Position numbers and translations under genes: made by a program. 35,537 bases of DNA from an uncultured Lachnospiraceae bacterium (GTDB lineage: Bacteria; Bacillota; Clostridia; Lachnospirales; Lachnospiraceae), in the NCBI GenBank assembly GCA_902786515.1, contig CADADA010000033.1, forward strand, positions 1 to 35,537. Reading direction: 5' to 3'. The notes under the pieces are model-generated. The model was not told the DNA's origin. It saw only the letters and a program-made list of their open reading frames with translations, and searched no databases. Positions 7,332-14,233 of this stretch are shown here, one piece after another (positions within the stretch are counted from its first letter, which is position 1; each line of letters starts with the position of its first letter).

Positions 7332-8549
7332 TTATTGTTCTGCATCTGCATCCGCATCTTCGTCTGCTGCTTCTTCTTCATCAGACTCAGCATCTTCGTC
7401 TGCTACCTCTTCATCGTCTGCTTCTACATCTTCCTCATCTTCGAAGTCATCCTCTTCAAAGTCTTCTGCTTCTGTATCTTCCTCAGGTACTTCTGTAACC
7501 TTTGCATTCTCATAAAGGAAATCCAATACCTTGTCTCTTGTCATATTGTTGATTAAGTAATCTTTTGAATATGCCTGCTCTAATTCTTCTGAAGTGTCCC
7601 ATCCATATTTTTCAGCATATTCATTAAGAGAATCTTTGTACTCTTTATCGGATACTGTCAAACCTTCTTTTTCTGCTATAGCCATAGCTACCTGAATGTC
7701 ATATACTTCATCAAGTACATAATCCTTGAACGAATCCTCGTCCATACCCATGAATGATGAAAGGAAATCTTCAAATTCCATTCCCCACTGCTGTGCATAG
7801 CTTGTATAATCATTCTTCATCTGATTATAATAAAGGTTGTACACCTTATCATCTGTACCACTTACATCTGCATTAGCAACAGCCTGTGACATCAAATCTT
7901 CTTTTGCTGAACTTTCGTTATCTGAATTTGCATTATCCTGCAAATCTTTCTTAACATATTCACGATATTCTTCAACCGTCTTACACTCTTCTGATACAGT
8001 AGCAACAAAAGCATCATCCAATGCCGGAATCACTTCTTTTTCAATCTTATTCAATGTAACATTAAACTGTGCCTCTTTGCCTGCATATGACTCATCATAA
8101 TAATCATCCGGCAACGTAACTGTAATATCAAAGGTTTCACCCTTATTCTTGCCAATGAGTGCGTTATCAAAATCTTCGCCGAACTCAGCATCACCCAATG
8201 TGTAATCATAATCCTCATATGATCCGTCTTCGTAATCTTCACCATCTACTTTTGCTGTAGTGTTAATATTCACCATATCACCTTCAGCTACTGTAGTACG
8301 GTCTGTAATCTCTTCATATGTTGAATTCTGCTCTAACTGGCTCTGAATCTCCTCTTCAACATCTTCATCTGTAACCGTCGTAACTGTTAAATCAACTTCT
8401 AATCCCTTGTAATCACCTAATTTAACATATTCTTTTGCAGATTTTGCAGCTGAACCTGACTTTCCACATCCTACCATTCCCATTACCATAGAAACGCTAA
8501 GCATAGCTACTAAAACTCTGCTTAATAATACTTTTTTTCTCATATTCAT
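7332..8549 (-). CDS. Extracytoplasmic trigger-factor-like peptidyl-prolyl isomerase lipoprotein with acidic tail
   Basis: This 405-residue protein starts with a lipoprotein signal peptide: basic MRKK, a hydrophobic stretch, and GMVGC with the lipidated Cys at 28. Residues ~85-180 form an FKBP-type domain (VAEGDMVNINTTAKVDG...GKNKGETFDITVTLPDDY), and residues ~185-350 resemble the trigger factor C-terminal chaperone domain (IPALDDAFVATVSEECKTVEEYREYVKKDL). The ribosome-binding N-domain of cytosolic trigger factor is absent, so it should act outside the membrane on secreted proteins. The last ~53 residues are about two-thirds Asp/Glu, an unusual tail that may bind cations or basic clients. Two in-frame ATG codons (8549 and 8543) share the AAGGAAAGGA site, so the start could be two codons later. 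It has its own strong promoter. Confidence 0.8.
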   Translation of the reverse strand: MNMRKKVLLSRVLVAMLSVSMVMGMVGCGKSGSAAKSAKEYVKLGDYKGLEVDLTVTTVTDEDVEEEIQSQLEQNSTYEEITDRTTVAEGDMVNINTTAKVDGEDYEDGSYEDYDYTLGDAEFGEDFDNALIGKNKGETFDITVTLPDDYYDESYAGKEAQFNVTLNKIEKEVIPALDDAFVATVSEECKTVEEYREYVKKDLQDNANSDNESSAKEDLMSQAVANADVSGTDDKVYNLYYNQMKNDYTSYAQQWGMEFEDFLSSFMGMDEDSFKDYVLDEVYDIQVAMAIAEKEGLTVSDKEYKDSLNEYAEKYGWDTSEELEQAYSKDYLINNMTRDKVLDFLYENAKVTEVPEEDTEAEDFEEDDFEDEEDVEADDEEVADEDAESDEEEAADEDADADAEQ

Positions 8550-8585
8550 ATCCTTTCCTTATTTTCAAAATTTAAACCGTCTGTG

Positions 8586-8614
8586 ATTATAACACCTTTC
8601 CTGAAAATTAACAA
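8586..8614 (-). promoter_or_regulatory. Sigma-A promoter of the trigger-factor-like lipoprotein
   Basis: On minus, TTGTTA (8609-8614) and TATAAT (8586-8591) are 17 bases apart, with an extended TG one base before the -10. This is one of the best promoters in the window. Confidence 0.8.
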
Positions 8615-8652
8615 CTATCTTTTTTATTTTTTCATACTTTTATCACAATTAT

Positions 8653-9675
8653 CTATTTTGAATACAAGTGGTTTACATTCTTTATTAACACTGATATTGT
8701 ACCATCCTGATTTGTGATAAACTCAACACATTCCGGATTTTCGTACTGTTCCATTGGTATTTTTATTTCAATTCCGGTATCAGTCTTTAAATGCTGATTT
8801 GTAAATTTTTTTGAAGTAATAGAATTACTTACCTCAATTTCATCTTCAAGCAATTGATATTTACTAATTTTTTCCTCAAATTCAGCTTTCATTTCAGGCT
8901 GTTCTTCAAATATTTTTTCAGTCATATCATTAACATTTAGCACTCCCTGATTAGTAAACTCTGAATTAATAATGCTTTTTGCCTTCATCTTTGCTTCACA
9001 CTGCTCGTTATCTTCCTCAATAAACTTTTCCTGTATCTGTTCAACTGCTTTTGTTATTATATTAAGTTTTGATTTAACAGATAGTGAACTGCTGCATTGC
9101 AAAAATCTTTTTGAAAAGTAATTCTCCTTTACTCCGTTTACATCATATTTTTTTTCTACAAGCTTAAGCGTCAGGTCATCAAGAGAAATCAGTGCTGCTT
9201 CCGTGAGCTTCTGGCTTCCCCCCGGAAGTAGTGCTTTATGCATAATTATCTCATTAATGTTAGTTCCAAATTCATCCTGGCTTGTCATATGTGTATATAA
9301 TGATTTATAATTCATCTTAAGTACAGCCAGATAATTTGCCCTGTTTACCATATAATGCACTACCACTAAATCTGCCGACGGAATATCAATGTTACTATTC
9401 ATTATCCCATAAAGATGTACAGCTATCTTTCTGCTTATTTCAGAAAATGAATTCGGCGAAAACTCCTGCAGTATCTTAAATACCTCCGATTCATTCTCAT
9501 AGAAACTGCATTTTTTTACATCATCACTTGTATCGATTTTTAAAATGTGTTCTCTTAAGAAATCCCCGAATTCAGAACCATAGTCTAATTCTTCGTCTGA
9601 TAATACCGGTATTCCTGCAGAAGATTCCAAAATATGTACTATAACTTTTTTTATATTAATATCGTATTTATCCAT
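8653..9675 (-). CDS. Nucleoid-associated protein, NA37/NdpA (YejK) family
   Basis: This 340-residue protein matches the 37-kDa nucleoid-associated family known as NA37, NdpA or YejK. The typical N-terminus is present (INIKKVIVHILESSAGIPVLSD), followed by the family's alpha/beta core, a middle segment ADLVVVHYMVNRANYLAVLKMNY, and a C-terminal IEIKIPMEQYENPECVEFI with a closing beta strand. Family members bind DNA or the nucleoid; the function in Firmicutes is poorly defined and sometimes linked to mobile elements, although nothing mobile surrounds it here. GAGGAAAA sits just before the ATG. A terminator at 9692-9724 separates it from the preceding gene, and I see no clear promoter of its own in the 56-base gap. 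Confidence 0.75.
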   Translation of the reverse strand: MDKYDINIKKVIVHILESSAGIPVLSDEELDYGSEFGDFLREHILKIDTSDDVKKCSFYENESEVFKILQEFSPNSFSEISRKIAVHLYGIMNSNIDIPSADLVVVHYMVNRANYLAVLKMNYKSLYTHMTSQDEFGTNINEIIMHKALLPGGSQKLTEAALISLDDLTLKLVEKKYDVNGVKENYFSKRFLQCSSSLSVKSKLNIITKAVEQIQEKFIEEDNEQCEAKMKAKSIINSEFTNQGVLNVNDMTEKIFEEQPEMKAEFEEKISKYQLLEDEIEVSNSITSKKFTNQHLKTDTGIEIKIPMEQYENPECVEFITNQDGTISVLIKNVNHLYSK

Positions 9676-9691
9676 TTTTCCTCATTTCCTC

Positions 9692-9724
9692 AAAAAAGCT
9701 TCCTCCTTACCGAAGAAAGCTTTT
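9692..9724 (-). terminator. Intrinsic terminator after the disordered Arg/Gly-rich gene
   Basis: On minus the RNA AAAAGCUUUCUUC pairs with GGAGGAAGCUUUU over 13 pairs (two G-U) around a five-base loop (9707-9711) and ends in a run of U. It lies 7 bases after the stop at 9732. Some read-through into the NA37 gene is possible because no clear promoter follows. Confidence 0.8.
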
Positions 9725-9731
9725 AAAATCT

Positions 9732-10259
9732 CTATAAATATATATCAAAATCATCATCATCATAGCTGTCATTCTCATAAGCCTTTGTCCAGTCAATATT
9801 ACCCATTCTCTTTGGTTTTGCTTTCACCTGCTGTCTGGTATTGTTCTTATTATTCTTTCTCTCTGCCTGCTTTTTCTGAACAGCTTTTTTTTCTTTTTCG
9901 ATTCTGTTAATAATATCCATTTTATCCGGCTGTGATTCTTTTGCCTTAGTATCTCTTGACTGAGAACTCTTAGGACGTGAATCTCTCTTTATGTCTTCAT
10001 TCTTATCCCTGAATGAAGAATATCCGGATGAGCCCTGGTTACCCTGTCTGTTCTTTCTGAATTCTCTGTTCTCTCCCTTGTATGAAGAGCCCTTCTCTCC
10101 CGTCTTGCCTGAACGAGTCCGGTCTCCTCTGTCGTCTCTCCTATATCCCTGCTTTCCGTTACCTGAAGAGTTCTTATCACCATACCCTCCACTGGTACGT
10201 TTTCCCCTAAAATTCCCCTGTTCCTTGAAACGGCTCTCACCGCTATTACCTGTTGCCAC
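9732..10259 (-). CDS. Disordered Arg/Gly/Lys-rich protein with acidic C-terminus
   Basis: I do not recognise this 175-residue protein. It is low-complexity and almost certainly disordered: residues ~1-100 are rich in Gly, Arg, Ser and Asp with RGG-like and GYG/GYRR motifs (FRGKRTSGGYGDK), the middle is a Lys/Gln-rich helix-prone segment (EKKAVQKKQAERKNN), and the end is a compact acidic motif, DWTKAYENDSYDDDDFDIYL. Such composition is typical of RNA- or ribosome-binding proteins, but that is inference. The start is GTG at 10259, chosen because AAGGAGA lies 7 bases upstream; a longer frame to 10364 would run through its own promoter. It is divergent from the DUF1292 gene. Confidence 0.65.
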   Translation of the reverse strand: MATGNSGESRFKEQGNFRGKRTSGGYGDKNSSGNGKQGYRRDDRGDRTRSGKTGEKGSSYKGENREFRKNRQGNQGSSGYSSFRDKNEDIKRDSRPKSSQSRDTKAKESQPDKMDIINRIEKEKKAVQKKQAERKNNKNNTRQQVKAKPKRMGNIDWTKAYENDSYDDDDFDIYL

Positions 10260-10291
10260 AAATGTTCTCCTTCCATATTTCGTATAGTAAT

Positions 10292-10319
10292 ATTTTATAA
10301 TAAAAAATAATAAAGTCAA
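10292..10319 (-). promoter_or_regulatory. Promoter of the disordered Arg/Gly-rich gene
   Basis: On minus, TTGACT (10314-10319) and TAAAAT (10292-10297) are 16 bases apart. The -35 box abuts the proposed -35 of the divergent DUF1292 gene. Confidence 0.6.
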
Positions 10320-10348
10320 TTGCTTTTTTATATTCTTTGTGATAGAGT
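10320..10348 (+). promoter_or_regulatory. Candidate promoter of the DUF1292 gene
   Basis: TTGCTT (10320-10325) and TAGAGT (10343-10348) are 17 bases apart with a TG one base before the -10. Both boxes are imperfect, so this is tentative. Confidence 0.35.
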
Positions 10349-10382
10349 TTTTCTTATACAACAATTGAAAGGTGGTCTATAT

Positions 10383-10706
10383 ATGAGTTTTGACAAAGAT
10401 CAGATTGAAGAATTAGAAGACGAAACTGTAACCTTAGTTTTAGAAGATGATACCGAAGTTGAATGTGATGTCCTTGCGATATTCCCGGTTGAGGAAAAAA
10501 GCTATGTTGCATTGCTTCCTACAGACGGACCTGATGCTGAGGAAGGAAATGTTTATCTTTACAGATATACAGAAAACGAAAATGGTGAGCCGGAGATATC
10601 TGACATTGAAGATGAAGGTGAATTTAATGCAGCTTCTGAAGTATTTAATGAACTTTTATTCTCAGAAGATGAATACGACGAGATTATCGACGAAGACGAG
10701 CTTTAG
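10383..10706 (+). CDS. DUF1292 (YrzB-like) acidic protein
   Basis: This 107-residue protein matches the DUF1292 family of small acidic Firmicute proteins. The recognisable core is VTLVLEDDTEVECDVLAIFPVEEKSYVALLP followed by VYLYRYTENENGEPEISDIEDEGEF. The C-terminus is a run of Glu and Asp. Family function is unknown; members are often found near the Holliday junction resolvase homologue and alaS, neither of which is here. The start at 10383 is supported by AAAGGTGG about 8 bases upstream; the frame stays open to 10320 but that would include the promoter. It is one of only two plus-strand genes and ends in a strong terminator. Confidence 0.8.
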   Translation: MSFDKDQIEELEDETVTLVLEDDTEVECDVLAIFPVEEKSYVALLPTDGPDAEEGNVYLYRYTENENGEPEISDIEDEGEFNAASEVFNELLFSEDEYDEIIDEDEL

Positions 10707-10714
10707 GAAATTTC

Positions 10715-10751
10715 GCAGGATGAGTATCTTTATACTTCATCCTGCTTTTTT
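10715..10751 (+). terminator. Intrinsic terminator of the DUF1292 gene, inside the 3' end of the helicase gene
   Basis: GCAGGATGA (10715-10723) pairs with TCATCCTGC (10737-10745), with an additional GTAT/ATAC pairing inside, followed by TTTTTT. Its 3' arm and T-run encode, on minus, the last codons of the convergent helicase gene. On minus there is no U-run, so it is directional. Confidence 0.85.
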
Positions 10752-12736
10752 ATTATCCTGTTAGATACGGCAAATTTTGTATCAAAAATCAATTCCTTTC
10801 TTAATTTTTCAAAGTAAATAATTATTTTATTATCTGCAACTTTTTTTATAATTCCGCTTCCATATTTTTTATGCAAAACCCTTACTCCCTCTTTAAATTC
10901 GTCTATATCATACAGCATTTCCCCAACAAATCTGGACACTTCCATCTGCTTATTAAATCTCTCCTTTATTGAATAAACGTGCAGTCTGTGTCTTGCCCTT
11001 GTGACAGCCACGTAAAACATTCTTCTCTCTTCTTCTATGTCTTCATCTAATACTGATTTCTCATGAGGTGTAATGCCTTCATTCGCATCAATAATAAATA
11101 CGACATCATATTCAAGTCCCTTAGAGCTGTGCATAGTTGATAAACATATTTTTTCCTTTTTATCATCATCTCTGTTTGCCTGTTTTTTTAACTGGGCCGT
11201 ATATTCAATAATATGCTCATTCCACTCTCTGAATGTCTTGAATTCTTTTGAAGCCTCCATAATCTCATCAGCGACCTCAAGAAGCTCCTGACTCTTCATT
11301 CTTCTATAATCAGCATACTCCTTCAGATAATCATCATATCCTACTACCTGCCTTATATAGCTTATTGCCGCATATGGGTTCATTTTGCTAATCATTTTGA
11401 GGTCATATTCAAATTTCGAAAGAATATCTGCCATATATTCTTTGTCCCTGTAAAAATCATATAATTCACCAAAATCAAACTCCCTGTCCTCCACGGCATT
11501 TCTTGATATGTATCTCTTCGGTCTGTTCATTATCTGGTATAAATCGCTTCGCTGCCTGCCACCCAGTGCAAGATTAATATATGCATAAATATTTTTAGCT
11601 ATCCAATGCTCATAAATATTGTTTATACTGTCTTTCATGTAAAATGGAATATTATATTCCATCAGCTTGTCAACTAAAAATACCGGCTGTCTGTTTGTTC
11701 TAAATAATATCGCAATGTTGCCATAAGGAATATTATCATTTCTATACTTTATAATTTCATCAACTATATGCTTATTTTCAGAATGAGGAGTATCAAATTC
11801 TATATATTCAATGTCTCCATTAAAGTCATTATAGGCATTTATATCCTTTTTAAAACGTCTTGTGTTATTTTTTATAAGTTTTTTTGACGCATCTACAATT
11901 CTTTTACCGGACCTGAAGTTTTTGTCCAGTAATATTTGCCTGCATTCAGGATAATCTTTTGAAAAATTTAACATAATTTCAGGTCTGGCTCCACGGAATC
12001 TATAGATAGACTGATCATCATCTCCCACTATAAAAAGATTATTTTCAGGTAATGCCAGCATCTTTATTATCTCATACTGAATCCTGTTAATATCCTGAAA
12101 TTCATCTACCAGTATGTATTTATATTTTTTTTGCCATATACTAAGAATATCCTGTCTTTGTTTTAATAACTGGTAACACAAAAGAAGCATATCATCAAAA
12201 TCTATCTTATTCGATGCTTTTAATTTTTCATCATATGCAGAATATATTTTATTAAAAACATCATCCGGACAGTTTTTAGAATAATAATGCTCTAATTGAA
12301 TCATATCTCCCTTTACGCTGCTTATCTCGTTAATAATTCCGGCACAAAATTCGTCTTCATCATCAATTTCCAAATTCAGATTACCTATAATTTCTTTGAT
12401 ATATTGATATTTAACATCTTCAGGAATAATATTTTCAGAATTATAATTATACGCATATCTTAATATTTTAAAATATATCGCATGAAATGTTCCAAAACTA
12501 ACCCCTTTTATTCCACCGCTCAGTTTAAGAAAACGTTCTTTCATTTCAAGTGCAGCAGCCCTGGTAAATGTAATTACTAATACATTACCAGGGCTGACGG
12601 CACATTCTTCTATAAGGTATTTCGTTCGCTGAGTGATTACCAGTGTTTTTCCGCTGCCGGGACCTGCAAGTATCAACGCAGGTCCCATTTTATGTGTAAT
12701 TGCTTCATTTTGCGCCACTGTAAATTCATCTTTCAT
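10730..12736 (-). CDS. UvrD/PcrA-family superfamily 1 DNA helicase
   Basis: This 668-residue protein is a 3'-5' SF1A helicase. Motifs in order are the Q-motif region (FTVAQNEAI), Walker A AGPGSGKT (24-31), motif Ia VITFTRAAALEMKER, Walker B LVDEFQD, motif III GDDDQSIYRFRGA, motif IV DKNFRS, motif V TMHSSKGLEYDVVFI and motif VI VAVTRARHRL. A C-terminal PcrA-like tail (VLHKKYGSGIIKKVADNKI) is present. At 668 residues it is somewhat shorter than typical PcrA (~720-740), so PcrA or a UvrD/Rep paralogue are both possible. The start is the ATG at 12736 because AGGTGAGG (12743-12750) is 6 bases upstream; that site overlaps the gltX stop, implying translational coupling. The frame also opens at a GTG (12748) that lies within the ribosome binding site. 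Confidence 0.9.
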   Translation of the reverse strand: MKDEFTVAQNEAITHKMGPALILAGPGSGKTLVITQRTKYLIEECAVSPGNVLVITFTRAAALEMKERFLKLSGGIKGVSFGTFHAIYFKILRYAYNYNSENIIPEDVKYQYIKEIIGNLNLEIDDEDEFCAGIINEISSVKGDMIQLEHYYSKNCPDDVFNKIYSAYDEKLKASNKIDFDDMLLLCYQLLKQRQDILSIWQKKYKYILVDEFQDINRIQYEIIKMLALPENNLFIVGDDDQSIYRFRGARPEIMLNFSKDYPECRQILLDKNFRSGKRIVDASKKLIKNNTRRFKKDINAYNDFNGDIEYIEFDTPHSENKHIVDEIIKYRNDNIPYGNIAILFRTNRQPVFLVDKLMEYNIPFYMKDSINNIYEHWIAKNIYAYINLALGGRQRSDLYQIMNRPKRYISRNAVEDREFDFGELYDFYRDKEYMADILSKFEYDLKMISKMNPYAAISYIRQVVGYDDYLKEYADYRRMKSQELLEVADEIMEASKEFKTFREWNEHIIEYTAQLKKQANRDDDKKEKICLSTMHSSKGLEYDVVFIIDANEGITPHEKSVLDEDIEEERRMFYVAVTRARHRLHVYSIKERFNKQMEVSRFVGEMLYDIDEFKEGVRVLHKKYGSGIIKKVADNKIIIYFEKLRKELIFDTKFAVSNRIIKKQDEV

Positions 12737-12748
12737 GAAAAACCTCAC

Positions 12749-14203
12749 CTATTGACTAAGTTTATCGATTCCAATTTTGATTCTTCTAAGACTTTCCTCT
12801 TTACCAAGTATCTCCATGATTTCAAATGCACCACCGGGTGTCATCTGTTTACCTGAAACAGCAGTTCTTACAGGCCAAAGTGCCTGACCATTCTTTATGC
12901 CTTTTTCTGCCACATAATTCATTATCAGATCATGCAAAGAATCTATAGAATAATCATCATGATTTTCTAATACAGGCAGTAATTCCGTCAAAACTTCCAA
13001 TGAATTCTCGCTGTTTGTCTTCATTTTCTTATGAGTATACATGTCAATACTGTAATCCGGCAATTTCTCAAAGAAATCTATTAAAGGCTCTATGTCCGGG
13101 AATACCTCAATTCTTGTCTTAACAAGATCAAGTATTTTTCTTTCATCCAGCTCTTTTTTAATAACATTCTTATAATATGGCATAGCCATCTCATAATATC
13201 TGTCATTATCCATATTTTTGATATATTCACCATTCATCCATCTTAACTTAACCATATCGAATACAGCCGGTGACTTATTAATATGTCTGTAATCAAACAT
13301 TTTAGTTAGTTCTTCGAGTGTAAATATCTCCGTATTATCTTCCGGACTCCAGCCAAGTAAAGCAATGAAATTGACGATCGCTTCCGGTATAAATCCCTGT
13401 TCAAGTAAATCCTCAAATGATGAATGTCCACATCTTTTACTAAGTTTTTTATGTGTCTCATCTGTAATCAAAGGCAAATGAACATATTTTGGTGGCTCCC
13501 AACCAAATGCATCATACAGTCTCTGATATTTTGGTGATGAAGAAATATACTCATTCCCCCTGACAACATGTGTAATATTCATCAGGTGGTCATCTATTAC
13601 GTTTGCAAAATTGTATGTAGGATATCCATCTGATTTTATCAAAACCATATCGTCTAATTCTTCGTTATTTACTGTAATCTCTCCGTATATCTCATCGTTA
13701 AATGTGGTAGTACCTTCCTTTGGATTATTTTGTCTGATAACATACGGCACACCTTCATCAAGTTTCTTTTGAACCTCTTCTTTTGAAAGGTGCAGGCAGT
13801 GTTTATCATACATCATAATCTCTTTTCCTGCTATCACCTGTTTTAAAGACTCAAGCCTTTCTTTATCACAAAAGCAATAATATGCCTCTCCTTTATCAAT
13901 CAGCTTTTTAGCATATTCCAGATACAAACCACTATCCTGTCTTTCGCTCTGGACATACGGCCCATATCCGCCATCTCTGTCCGGACCCTCGTCATGCTGC
14001 AAACCTGCTTTTTCCATTGTGTTATAAATGATTTCAAGTGCACCTTCCACGAATCGTTCCTGGTCTGTGTCTTCGATTCTTAATATAAAATCTCCGCCTT
14101 CATGTTTTGCTATAAGGTATTCATACAAAGCTGTTCTTAAATTACCAACATGCATTTTTCCTGTCGGACTTGGAGCATATCTTGTTCTGATTTTCTGACT
14201 CAT
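12749..14203 (-). CDS. gltX: Glutamyl-tRNA synthetase
   Basis: This 484-residue protein is a class I glutamyl-tRNA synthetase, charging tRNA-Glu (and possibly tRNA-Gln if an amidotransferase is present). The HIGH-type motif is [10 protein letters not shown] (11-20), and the KMSKS-type motif is KKLSKR (252-257). A zinc-site pattern like that of E. coli GltX is visible: C110, C112, Y132 and C136. The C-terminal anticodon-binding region ends in the conserved [28 protein letters not shown]. The gene starts 30 bases after the repeat-rich membrane protein and 12 bases separate its stop from the helicase ATG, so the three appear cotranscribed. GGAGG lies 5 bases before its ATG. Confidence 0.97.
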   Translation of the reverse strand: MSQKIRTRYAPSPTGKMHVGNLRTALYEYLIAKHEGGDFILRIEDTDQERFVEGALEIIYNTMEKAGLQHDEGPDRDGGYGPYVQSERQDSGLYLEYAKKLIDKGEAYYCFCDKERLESLKQVIAGKEIMMYDKHCLHLSKEEVQKKLDEGVPYVIRQNNPKEGTTTFNDEIYGEITVNNEELDDMVLIKSDGYPTYNFANVIDDHLMNITHVVRGNEYISSSPKYQRLYDAFGWEPPKYVHLPLITDETHKKLSKRCGHSSFEDLLEQGFIPEAIVNFIALLGWSPEDNTEIFTLEELTKMFDYRHINKSPAVFDMVKLRWMNGEYIKNMDNDRYYEMAMPYYKNVIKKELDERKILDLVKTRIEVFPDIEPLIDFFEKLPDYSIDMYTHKKMKTNSENSLEVLTELLPVLENHDDYSIDSLHDLIMNYVAEKGIKNGQALWPVRTAVSGKQMTPGGAFEIMEILGKEESLRRIKIGIDKLSQ

Positions 14204-14233
14204 TACTACCTCCGGTATCAGTTATTAATATTT

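Noticed and set aside
10260..10364. 35-residue hydrophobic N-terminal extension of the Arg/Gly-rich protein
   Set aside because: It spans the promoter and is AT-rich noncoding sequence; the GTG at 10259 follows a good AAGGAGA.
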